From Faeciplasma sp045660445 (GTDB lineage: Bacteria > Bacillota > Clostridia > Oscillospirales > Ruminococcaceae): 64,000 nucleotides of DNA. Of this stretch, positions 44,327 through 52,520 are shown piece by piece (within the stretch, counting starts at the first letter, position 1; the number at the start of each line of letters is the position of its first letter). The notes under the pieces were generated by a model that ran no database searches, was not told where the DNA came from, and saw nothing but the letters and a program-made list of their open reading frames with translations. Location of the stretch: contig JAZRDR010000015.1 of the NCBI GenBank assembly GCA_045660445.1, positions 1-64,000 on the forward strand, read 5' to 3'. Made by a program: the position numbers and the translations under genes.

Positions 44327-46852
44327 ATGATGAATAGATTTCTCAGATTGATCGCTTGCCTGCTTGTCATGGCAATACTTACATCAATCATTACAGTTGC
44401 ACTCATCGCTGACGAAACCGAAGGCGAAACAACAGAAAACACAGAACAGGTAGAAACAACTGAACCCCCTGCAGAGGGTGAAGAAGCTCCCGCAGAGGGC
44501 GATGAAGCTCCCGCAGAGGGCGAAGAAGCTCCTGCAGAAGGCGAAGAAGCTCCCGCAGAAGGTGAAGAAGCTCCCGCAGAGGGTGAAGAAGCTCCTGCAG
44601 AGGGTGAAGAAGCTCCCGCTGAAGGCGAGGAGACCGAAGAAGAGGAAGAAGAGGAAGAAGTTATCCTCGTTCTCACCGACGAAGAGGCTTTGGCAAGATC
44701 CACCCTCGTTGCAGAAAACGACAACTTGGCTCTTTACCTCGATCAGGAATTCGAGAGAATCGGTTTGTTGGTTAAGGAAAGCGGATACGTTCACTGGTCT
44801 AACTGTGTAAACGCTTTGTCCGACGAAGTTACCGACAAGGCTACACTCAGAGAAAACCGCTTGTCCAACGTTGCTGTTAAATACGGTAACGCAACCGACC
44901 TTATCACATCGAGCTTCCTTTATTCTTACAGACAGTCGACCTCTAAGGAAGACACAGAATATGAGATCCTTGACAACGGCGTAAAGATCACCTATAACTT
45001 CAGCTCTGCTAAGGCAAAGGTTCCTGTAAACTTCATTTTGGAAGAAGACAATCTTTACGTTTACATTGATACAAAGGATATCAAGGAAACCACCGGCTAT
45101 AACACCTCTGCCGACGAGGAAGATTCCTCTACCGACGTTATCGTTCTTACAGACATTGCACTTGCTCCCTTCATGAGCTCTGCAACTACTGAAGATACAG
45201 GTTACATGTTCGTTCCCGATGGATCGGGTGCTATCATCAACCTTAACAACGGCAAGGGTAACTATACTGCTTATAAGCAGGACATTTTCGGCCGTGACAT
45301 CACTCAGGTTAAGGAAGTTGCTCCCGATGAAATGGAGCAGGCTTACCTCCCTGTAATGGCAATGGCTAAGGGTTCGAACGGCTTGGTTATGATCGCTTCT
45401 GACGGTGAAACTTTTGCTCAGGCAAATGCTTCCGTAAGCTTATCCAAGAACGACCCCTCCTCTTACAATAACTGCTACTTCAGCTTCACCATTCGCTCGA
45501 CCGATAACTATTACATGACCGGTGACTCTGCCACCATCATCGTATTCGAAAAGGGCGACGGAACCATTCAGGTTCCCAGAATCGGCGTTAGATACTATCC
45601 CATCACTTCAAGTGAAGAGACAGTTACATACGGCGAGATCGCTGACGTTTACAGAAACTATCTTGTTGAAGAAGGACTTACAGTTAAGACAGAAGCTAAC
45701 TCTGCTCCTTTGTATGTTGACTTCTTCGGCGGAACATTGAAGCCCGTTTCCATCTTGGGCATTCCGATCGACGTTAAGACCGCTTACACCACCTTCGAAC
45801 AGGCTATTGAACTTGTTTCCGAGCTTAAGGGTTTAGGCGTTGATGACATGGTCGTATCCTATAATGACTGGTCGAATGACTCGATGTCCTCGAAGCTTGA
45901 CACTGGCGACAGCGTTGCAAGCTGCTTGGGCGGCAAGGGCGACTTTAAGGATCTTATGGAATTCTTGGCAAAGGAAAACTTCGATTTCTATGCCAACATC
46001 ACCGGCAACTCCTTCAAGTCTAACGGCAACGGATTTATGACACTCTTTGACACTGCTTATAGAGTTTCCAAGTCCTATGCTCGTCCTTACACTTATAACA
46101 TCGCATATGGCACTCCTGATGAGGGCATTGCAGCAGCACTTTTGGCTCCTAAGTCGATTAACAAGCTTTCCACAAAGGTAGCTAAGAACTTGGGCAAGCT
46201 CGATGTTCCCGGCGCAGGTCTTGGAATTGCTTCCGACACTCTTTGGTCTGACTTCTCCACAAAGAACCGCACCAACAGATGCACCACTGCTGAATATATC
46301 ATCGAGTACTATAAGGAAGTAAGAGAAGCAACCGGCAAGATCATTGCTGATTCTCCCAACGCATATCTCCTTCCTTATGTTGACACTATCAACAACTTGA
46401 CATTGCAGTCCAGCCAGTTCAAGATCGTTGACGCAGACATTCCGTTCTATCAGATGGTTGTCCACGGATATATTGAGTATGCAACTGAAGCTATCAACGC
46501 TTCCGCAGACTCTAACGAGCTCTTCTTGAAGGCTATCGCTGCAGGCTCTAACATTCACTACGAGTTCATTTACGAACCCTCGACCAAGCTTGTAAATACC
46601 GATTACGTAAGTCTCTTCTATGCTCCTTATGAAGGATGGCTTGAAGAAGCTGCTGCTCAGTATAAGCTTGCAAACGAGATTCTCTCAACAGTTTCTGATG
46701 CAACCATCTCTGAATATAAGCAGGATGGCTCGGTAATCACCACAACATATTCTAACGGTGTTGTAACCACTGTTGATCTTGAGTCTGGCGACATCACCGC
46801 AAACGGCAAGACCTATAATCTTGCTGACTACATGGATAAGGAGGTTGGATAA
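44327..46852 (+). CDS. DUF5696 secreted protein with acidic repeat
   Basis: An 841-residue secreted protein. After a signal peptide (1-27) comes a stretch of seven EAPAEGE heptads (about 53-101) and an acidic block. A large domain (about 120-840) resembles the DUF5696 family that accompanies sugar ABC systems in Clostridia and Paenibacilli. A distant relationship to TIM-barrel glycosidases is possible but unproven. No anchor helix is obvious at the C-terminus. The repeat is a low-complexity linker, probably spacing the domain from the cell surface. Start ATG 44327 has AAAGTGAG upstream. Confidence 0.75.
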   Translation: MMNRFLRLIACLLVMAILTSIITVALIADETEGETTENTEQVETTEPPAEGEEAPAEGDEAPAEGEEAPAEGEEAPAEGEEAPAEGEEAPAEGEEAPAEGEETEEEEEEEEVILVLTDEEALARSTLVAENDNLALYLDQEFERIGLLVKESGYVHWSNCVNALSDEVTDKATLRENRLSNVAVKYGNATDLITSSFLYSYRQSTSKEDTEYEILDNGVKITYNFSSAKAKVPVNFILEEDNLYVYIDTKDIKETTGYNTSADEEDSSTDVIVLTDIALAPFMSSATTEDTGYMFVPDGSGAIINLNNGKGNYTAYKQDIFGRDITQVKEVAPDEMEQAYLPVMAMAKGSNGLVMIASDGETFAQANASVSLSKNDPSSYNNCYFSFTIRSTDNYYMTGDSATIIVFEKGDGTIQVPRIGVRYYPITSSEETVTYGEIADVYRNYLVEEGLTVKTEANSAPLYVDFFGGTLKPVSILGIPIDVKTAYTTFEQAIELVSELKGLGVDDMVVSYNDWSNDSMSSKLDTGDSVASCLGGKGDFKDLMEFLAKENFDFYANITGNSFKSNGNGFMTLFDTAYRVSKSYARPYTYNIAYGTPDEGIAAALLAPKSINKLSTKVAKNLGKLDVPGAGLGIASDTLWSDFSTKNRTNRCTTAEYIIEYYKEVREATGKIIADSPNAYLLPYVDTINNLTLQSSQFKIVDADIPFYQMVVHGYIEYATEAINASADSNELFLKAIAAGSNIHYEFIYEPSTKLVNTDYVSLFYAPYEGWLEEAAAQYKLANEILSTVSDATISEYKQDGSVITTTYSNGVVTTVDLESGDITANGKTYNLADYMDKEVG
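44483..44629 (+). repeat. seven 21-bp tandem repeats inside the DUF5696 gene
   Basis: Seven near-identical 21-base units (GAAGCTCCCGCAGAGGGCGAA type) code for EAPAEGE heptads. Only synonymous third-base changes separate the units, plus one D for E in the first, so copy number could vary by slippage. Confidence 0.9.
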
Positions 46853-46854
46853 TC

Positions 46855-47829
46855 ATGGCTGACACTGCAGTTAAAGCTGTTAAGGCACCTAAGGAGAAGG
46901 CTCCTAAGGAACCTAAGGCTCCCCGTCAGAAGGGCTTAAGAATCCCTTATGAGAGACGTAAAGCTCTTTACGGCTATGGCTTCCTCTCTATCTGGATTTT
47001 GGGTTCATTATACTTCTTCATCAGTCCCTTGATCGTTTCCCTTTGGTATTCGTTTAACGAAACTCAGGTAACCTTGGGCGAAATGAAGACCCAGTTCATC
47101 GGTATTCAGAACTATATCGACGCATTCAGAAAAGACACCGAGTATACCGAAGCACTTCTTACAGTGCTTAAGGACACTCTTTGGAAGACCCCGCTCATCA
47201 TTATCTTTGCGATCTTCATCGCTGTTATCCTTAACCAGAAGTTTAAGGGCAGAACATTCGCAAGAGCTGTATTTTTCCTCCCTGTAATCATCGCAACCGG
47301 TCCTGTAATCTCGATCATCAACGGCGACATGGACACCTCGGGTTATTCCGGCGGTGCTGACCAGTTCTCCACTATGTTCGAGACTGACATGGCAGGCGCA
47401 CTCTTGAACTTCTTGGGTGTATATAACATCAGTGATCAGGTAACGGAAATCATATCGCTTATGACGAGTGATATCTTCAACCTTGTATGGAGTACCGGTA
47501 TCCAGATCATCATCTTCCTTGCTGCTTTGCAGGGCATTCCCGTTTCCGCAAGAGAGGCTGCATCCATCGAAGGTGCAACAGCTTGGGAATTCTTCTGGAA
47601 GATCACTCTTCCTTACATCACACCCATGATCGTTGTTAACTTGGTTTATACCATTGTCGACTCCTTCATTGCCCCTGACAACGCAGTTATGACTATCGTT
47701 TTGTCTCAGGCATCAAGCTGGAATCACGGCTACTCTGCCGCTATGGCTTGGGCATACTTCTTGATCGTTATTATAGCGCTCGGTATTGTAGTGCCCATTA
47801 TAAACAAGTTCGTTTATTACGAAGTGTAA
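46855..47829 (+). CDS. carbohydrate ABC permease, MalF-like (pair 2)
   Basis: A 324-residue permease with a lysine/proline-rich N-terminal tail (1-33) and about six helices. The EAA loop ASIEGATAWEFFWKITLPYI (about 241-260) marks ATPase docking. Two bases separate it from the DUF5696 stop, so translation is coupled. It pairs with the next gene and differs clearly from pair 1, so the locus has two distinct importer cores. Confidence 0.9.
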   Translation: MADTAVKAVKAPKEKAPKEPKAPRQKGLRIPYERRKALYGYGFLSIWILGSLYFFISPLIVSLWYSFNETQVTLGEMKTQFIGIQNYIDAFRKDTEYTEALLTVLKDTLWKTPLIIIFAIFIAVILNQKFKGRTFARAVFFLPVIIATGPVISIINGDMDTSGYSGGADQFSTMFETDMAGALLNFLGVYNISDQVTEIISLMTSDIFNLVWSTGIQIIIFLAALQGIPVSAREAASIEGATAWEFFWKITLPYITPMIVVNLVYTIVDSFIAPDNAVMTIVLSQASSWNHGYSAAMAWAYFLIVIIALGIVVPIINKFVYYEV

Positions 47830-47842
47830 AGGAGGGATATGA

Positions 47843-49027
47843 ATGGCTAAAGAAAAAGCTCCAAAGGCTCCCAAGGTTAAGGCTCCTAAGGTAAAGAAAG
47901 TTAAGGAAATGAGCCAGGCCAAGGCTGAACAGATCTTTGAAAAAGAACGTCAGGAACGCCTTAAAAAGAAGAGAGCCGAGTGGAAGGCTGCCAAGAAGGC
48001 AGGAACCTTGGACGAACGTCAGCTCGCTCCCGAATACATGCGTTATTTGCGCAGAAAAGCAATTATCGAAAAGGTATGGCCTATATTCAGATTCCTCATC
48101 TTGTTCGGACTTTGCTTCGTAATCCTTTACCCCCTTATCTACATGGTATCCACTGCATTCCGTCCCTCTGTTCAGATGACTGACCCCTCTGTTATCTGGC
48201 TTCCCAAGTCGTTGACTCTTTCGAACGTTATCGATACATGGGAAACGATGGACTTCGGACCTACACTTTTGAACACTGTTTTGCTTAACCTTGGATGCTC
48301 TATCTTGTCTGTTTGCGTTTGTGCTATCACAGGCTATGGCTTCGCAAGATTCGACTTCAAGGGAAGAGCTCTTCTGTTCGGTATTGTTGTAATGCAGATC
48401 ATCGTTCCTCCTCAGATCACCGTTATCCCTCTCTATCTTCAGTGGGCATTCTTCGATCCTTTGGGAATCGTTGACGTATTGAAGGCGGGCGGAGCCGCAA
48501 CATTCTTGGGCTTCAAGATCATCGGTAACCAGGCACAGACCGACTTCTATGTTTCGCTTATCGATAACCCCGTTGTAATGTACGCTCCTGCGATCTTTGT
48601 AAACGGTATCAAGTCGGGCCTCTTCGTATTCATCTTCAGACAGTTCTTCAAGGGTCTTCCCAAGGAACTCGAAGACGCTGCATACCTTGACGGATGCGGA
48701 CCTATCAAGACCTTCCTTAAGGTTATGGTACCTAACGCTTCCTCGTCCTTCTTGACGGTATTCCTCTTCTCGATCGTTTGGTATTGGAACGACTACTATG
48801 TAAGTTCTACATTCTTCATTTCTAACCATACAGTTGCTTTGGCTTTGCAGAAGCTCTCGGCAACACTCGACCAGACGCTGTTCAACGGCGCTCAGGTTGG
48901 TACGAGAAAGAAGATCGTATGGCTCGAATCGGGCTGCTTACTTACAATCACACCTATTCTCGTCATGTACGTATTCTTGCAGAAGCACTTCACCGAAGGC
49001 TTGGCAAGATCCGGTTTGGTAGGATAA
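47843..49027 (+). CDS. carbohydrate ABC permease, MalG-like (pair 2)
   Basis: A 394-residue permease, longer than usual (about 280-300) because of a lysine-rich helical N-terminal extension of about 85 residues that is probably cytosolic. Six helices follow, with EAA loop DAAYLDGCGPIKTFLKVMVP (about 280-299). The start follows AAAGGAGGGA. No ATPase lies beside it. The extension is rich in KAPK repeats like the tail of its partner, suggesting a shared regulatory or docking role. Confidence 0.9.
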   Translation: MAKEKAPKAPKVKAPKVKKVKEMSQAKAEQIFEKERQERLKKKRAEWKAAKKAGTLDERQLAPEYMRYLRRKAIIEKVWPIFRFLILFGLCFVILYPLIYMVSTAFRPSVQMTDPSVIWLPKSLTLSNVIDTWETMDFGPTLLNTVLLNLGCSILSVCVCAITGYGFARFDFKGRALLFGIVVMQIIVPPQITVIPLYLQWAFFDPLGIVDVLKAGGAATFLGFKIIGNQAQTDFYVSLIDNPVVMYAPAIFVNGIKSGLFVFIFRQFFKGLPKELEDAAYLDGCGPIKTFLKVMVPNASSSFLTVFLFSIVWYWNDYYVSSTFFISNHTVALALQKLSATLDQTLFNGAQVGTRKKIVWLESGCLLTITPILVMYVFLQKHFTEGLARSGLVG

Positions 49028-49040
49028 TATTCATAATAAG

Positions 49041-49075
49041 AAACTGCTGTCCTTTGGGGCAGCAGTTTTCTTTTT
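49041..49075 (+). terminator. terminator of the transport locus
   Basis: AAACTGCTG / CAGCAGTTT stem with a 10-base loop and a T-rich tail, 14 bases after the permease stop. Confidence 0.85.
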
Positions 49076-49107
49076 GCATAAAAAGGTAGCCAAACGAGCG
49101 ATTTTAT

Positions 49108-49115
49108 GTTATACT
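49108..49115 (+). promoter_or_regulatory. possible extended -10 promoter for bioY
   Basis: TG-T-TATACT, about 27 bases before ATG 49142. There is no clear -35 box. Confidence 0.35.
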
Positions 49116-49141
49116 GTTAAAAACATCAAACAAGGTGACAT

Positions 49142-49651
49142 ATGAAATACAAGAATTTAATGCAAAGCGCGATCATGGCAGCACTTTTGTGCGTTGTCTC
49201 GCCATGGGTGATACCCATTGGTGCTGTGCCGATGACGCTTGCAAGTTTTATGATATATGCGATCTGCGCCATCTGTGATGTAAAGAGGTCGATAACGGCA
49301 GTTTCAATATACGTCCTTCTTGGTGCTATCGGCTTGCCGATATTCGCAGGATTTTCAGGAGGGGTGCAGGTCATCCTTGGCCCAACGGGCGGATATATTA
49401 TGGGATATCTTGTTGCGGCAGTGATGATTCCCATACTAAAAGACAAAATCAGACTGTTTATTACATTTTGTATATCAACCTTGGCAATATATCTTTGCGG
49501 AATAGCATGGTATATGACAATTGCAGAGGTGAATTTTGCGCAGGCAATGGCGGTGTGCGTTCTGCCGTTTATTGTTGCAGACGTTATAAAGATGATTTTG
49601 GCGTGCATCTGCGTGCAAAAGATCAAGACAGCATTGAAAGGAAAGCTTTAA
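49142..49651 (+). CDS. bioY: BioY-family biotin uptake S-component
   Basis: A 169-residue membrane protein of the BioY family, which binds biotin as the S-component of ECF transporters. The hallmark IFAGFSGGVQVILGPTGGYI (about 67-86) is intact. The length is slightly below average (about 180-190), with about five helices. No ECF ATPases or T-component are in the window, so it must use a shared module elsewhere. The GH26 lipoprotein gene starts 3 bases after its stop. Confidence 0.9.
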   Translation: MKYKNLMQSAIMAALLCVVSPWVIPIGAVPMTLASFMIYAICAICDVKRSITAVSIYVLLGAIGLPIFAGFSGGVQVILGPTGGYIMGYLVAAVMIPILKDKIRLFITFCISTLAIYLCGIAWYMTIAEVNFAQAMAVCVLPFIVADVIKMILACICVQKIKTALKGKL

Positions 49652-49654
49652 GGA

Positions 49655-51256
49655 ATGTTAAAACGAACACTTTGCATATTGATATCGGTGCTTTTGCTTT
49701 GCTCGTGTGGGGCGCAATCGGCGCCCGTTGGCGGAACTCTTTCAAGCGAGGATGTGAAAGACGAGACTCCTCTTGTTTCCGGCGATGTGACCGAGCAACC
49801 ACCCGAAACAAGGCCTGAAATCACCGAGCCGACTTTTGTCATCCCTGAGTTCAGCGAATCGAAAATTGAAGCTATTGAAACCGATATGCAATATTGTCTT
49901 GAAATGTATCAGGCAGAGGATGGCGAGCTTTCGGGATTTTCGGCAATCGCCGACTTTAGAGAAGGATATATCGGAAACGGTTATGTTTCGGGCGTGTCGC
50001 TTGAGGGGAGCAATCTGAGAATTACGGTTGACGCCGTGTCGAATCAGCACTATAACATAACTCTTTGTGCAGCAACGAACCAACCAATGACTGGGAATCT
50101 TTATATCGACAACATTGCGGTGGGCAGATTCTCCCTCGCGGGAAGTGTGGGCTTCGAGGCTGTTAAGTTTGAAAACATATATCTTGCAAAGGGCGAGCAT
50201 ATAATAAGCTTTGGCAAGCTGTCTGCCGAGGCTGACATCGACTATATAATTCTTGAGGATTCGCGCAGCGTCGCAGATTTCACATATGAAACAGTGGGTG
50301 CACTCTCGAACAGCAAGGCAAGCGAGGAAGCACGCAAGCTTTATAGCTATCTTTGTGCGAGCTTTGGCAACGTCACGTTAACAGCTCAGCAATGCGCGCA
50401 GGGCACAAATGATGAAATATACGAGATTTTAAGATACACCGGCAAATATCCTGCCATCAGATTCGGAGAAATGATGAATTACGGTGTCGGAATCGACAGC
50501 GGCGACATTGAATATGCCATTAATTATGCCGAGAACGGTGGAATCGTGGGATACGTTTGGCATTGGGTGAAGGGCGGCTCGATATATGCTGACAAGTCCG
50601 ACTTTAACCTATCTGATGCTGTGAACGCTCACGACATCGCACGCCTTAACGAATCCAAGCTTAACGAGCTTTATGAGGGCGGGGGAGTTAGTGACGAAAG
50701 CCTCTCTCTTTTAGAGGATATTGATAAGATAGCCGAGCAGTTTTTGCGCCTTAAAGAGCTTGATATTCCCGTTTTGTTTAGACCTCTGCCAGAAGCAAGC
50801 GGCGGATGGTATTGGTGGGGCGAGGATAAGGATGCTTATCTTTGGCTTTATAAGCTTATTTACCACCGCTTGACTGACTATTGGCACCTTGATAACATCA
50901 TTTGGGTGTGGAACGGTCAGAGTAAGGACTGGTATGTTGGCGACGAGTGGTGCGATATTATCGCCCTTGATATATATGATTTCAGCAAAGAAACGTGGAC
51001 GACGTCATCAAGAGTGAATCTTTTGCACTCGTCAAGGGAAATATCCTCGGCAAAACCGATAGTTATAAGCGAATGCAACGTGCTTCCCAATCCGATAAAC
51101 ATGGCAAACGACAACGCTTTGTGGGGCTATGCTTGCGTGTGGTCGGGCGAATATGTCAGCGAGGATGGTGCTTTCGGCGGTGATATGACCGAGACTGAAT
51201 GGGTCATGTTCTATAACAGCTCGGCAACAATAACCCGAGAGGAAATTGCATATTAA
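49655..51256 (+). CDS. GH26-like glycoside hydrolase lipoprotein with CBM35-like domain
   Basis: A 533-residue lipoprotein (lipobox LCSC, Cys18). A CBM35-like module with QAEDGELSG covers about 80-210. A GH26-type TIM barrel covers about 222-520. WHWVKGG, PVLFRPLPEASGGWYWWG (acid/base Glu380) and KPIVISECN (nucleophile Glu473) match the GH26 layout. The residue before the acid/base Glu is Pro, where GH26 mannanases have His. Members degrade beta-mannan or beta-1,3-xylan; the exact substrate is open. The enzyme fits a locus that imports polysaccharide products. Confidence 0.8.
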   Translation: MLKRTLCILISVLLLCSCGAQSAPVGGTLSSEDVKDETPLVSGDVTEQPPETRPEITEPTFVIPEFSESKIEAIETDMQYCLEMYQAEDGELSGFSAIADFREGYIGNGYVSGVSLEGSNLRITVDAVSNQHYNITLCAATNQPMTGNLYIDNIAVGRFSLAGSVGFEAVKFENIYLAKGEHIISFGKLSAEADIDYIILEDSRSVADFTYETVGALSNSKASEEARKLYSYLCASFGNVTLTAQQCAQGTNDEIYEILRYTGKYPAIRFGEMMNYGVGIDSGDIEYAINYAENGGIVGYVWHWVKGGSIYADKSDFNLSDAVNAHDIARLNESKLNELYEGGGVSDESLSLLEDIDKIAEQFLRLKELDIPVLFRPLPEASGGWYWWGEDKDAYLWLYKLIYHRLTDYWHLDNIIWVWNGQSKDWYVGDEWCDIIALDIYDFSKETWTTSSRVNLLHSSREISSAKPIVISECNVLPNPINMANDNALWGYACVWSGEYVSEDGAFGGDMTETEWVMFYNSSATITREEIAY

Positions 51257-51260
51257 AAGC

Positions 51261-51295
51261 TTCACCGCAGGGAAAGCTCTGCGGTGAATTTATTT
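51261..51295 (+). terminator. terminator of bioY-GH26
   Basis: TTCACCGCAG / CTGCGGTGAA stem (10 bp), 8-base loop, TTTATTT. Confidence 0.88.
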
Positions 51296-51361
51296 ACACT
51301 TTCGAAACAATATGTTGTAAAAAATATTACTTTGTTTTGTTGAGATTATTTCAAAAAACTA

Positions 51362-51390
51362 TTGTAAGATGGAAAGATATTTGGTAAAAT
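51362..51390 (+). promoter_or_regulatory. promoter of the membrane-fusion/FtsX unit
   Basis: TTGTAA, 17-base spacer, TAAAAT, about 48 bases before ATG 51438. Confidence 0.5.
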
Positions 51391-51437
51391 CACTATAAGG
51401 CGAAATACACGCCAAATTGAAAGGATGAACGCGAAAT

Positions 51438-52484
51438 ATGAAACTCTCAAAATCCATTTTGCTTGTTTTAATGGCTGTTACAATGTTTGTAATGAGCGGC
51501 TGCTATTTCCTTCCCGAGGAAGAAGAAGTTTTAGAAGCTCCCGTTGTTAAAGCAAGCGAGGTATCCTACACAACCACCACTGCCGCACTTAAGGACATCA
51601 CAAAGCAGATCCTTACAGCAGGCAAGATCGCTTCAGGAACAGAATATAACGCAAGATTCTCAACCATCGGCGGCAACATTAAGGACATTTATGTTGCAGC
51701 AGGCGACACTGTCGAGGTTGGAGATCTTATCGCTGAATTCGAGACCTATGAGCTTGATATTGAAATCGCGCTTATGGAGCTTGAAATGAGACGCGAAGAG
51801 CTTGAATATGAGATCGCTATTGAAAAGAAAGAAAGCGAAAACGTTAAGGCTAAAGAGCTTTTGGACATTCAGCTTTTGCAGAACGAGCTTGACAAGCTTT
51901 ATGCTGAAAAGGCAGCAGCAAAGCTTTATACCGACGTTGCAGGCACCGTTTCTTACGTTAAGACCTGCTCGCCCGGCGACTGGATAAATGCAGGCGAAGT
52001 CGTTGCAACAGTTATCGACATTACCGACCTTTATATCGAGATCAAGCCTGACGAAAGCATAGGCGAATTTATGGCAGGCAGACCCATCACCATCAGATAT
52101 GAGGGTGAATATTACGAAGGAACTATCGTTGAAACCAAGACCACAAACGTTTGGGACGAGACAACAGGTAAGGCTAAGCTTGATGAAAACGGCGAAGAAG
52201 TTGTTGGAACTGCATCTGAAAGAGTTATCGTTAAGTTTAACGACCTTATTCCCGAATCCTCGGCTGTTGGCAACATTGCCGATACACTTTTGATTCTTGA
52301 CAAGCGCGAAGGCGTTATCGTAATCTCTGCTAACCTTATCAAGAAGGTTAATGGTGTTGATTGCGTATACGTATTCGAAAACAACGAAAAGGTTCAAAGA
52401 AACATTACCACCGGTTTAAAGAGCGGTTCACTTGTGGAGATCACATCCGGACTTGAAGTGGGCGACGAGATCATCATCAGATAA
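51438..52484 (+). CDS. HlyD/MacA-type membrane-fusion lipoprotein
   Basis: A 348-residue lipoprotein (lipobox MSGC, Cys22). It has the adaptor layout: a beta-barrel/biotinyl-lipoyl half motif (GGNIKDIYVAAGDTVEVGDLIAEF, split by a Gly near 76-98), a long helical hairpin (about 105-160), the second half of the lipoyl domain (DVAGTVSYVKTCSPGDWINAGEVV), and a C-terminal beta domain ending in GLEVGDEIII. In Firmicutes such proteins bridge an ABC permease to the envelope. It is followed 36 bases later by the FtsX-type permease. Confidence 0.88.
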   Translation: MKLSKSILLVLMAVTMFVMSGCYFLPEEEEVLEAPVVKASEVSYTTTTAALKDITKQILTAGKIASGTEYNARFSTIGGNIKDIYVAAGDTVEVGDLIAEFETYELDIEIALMELEMRREELEYEIAIEKKESENVKAKELLDIQLLQNELDKLYAEKAAAKLYTDVAGTVSYVKTCSPGDWINAGEVVATVIDITDLYIEIKPDESIGEFMAGRPITIRYEGEYYEGTIVETKTTNVWDETTGKAKLDENGEEVVGTASERVIVKFNDLIPESSAVGNIADTLLILDKREGVIVISANLIKKVNGVDCVYVFENNEKVQRNITTGLKSGSLVEITSGLEVGDEIIIR

Positions 52485-52520
52485 TTTCGCAAGCTTTCAT
52501 ATATTTTAGGAGGAAAGAAA

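Noticed and set aside
44483..44629. Tandem repeats resembling a CRISPR or satellite array
   Set aside because: Contiguous 21-base units without spacers that encode EAPAEGE heptads in frame within a secreted protein.
47798..48829. 343-residue minus-strand frame opposite the second MalG-like permease
   Set aside because: Shadow frame without ribosome binding site or recognisable domains.
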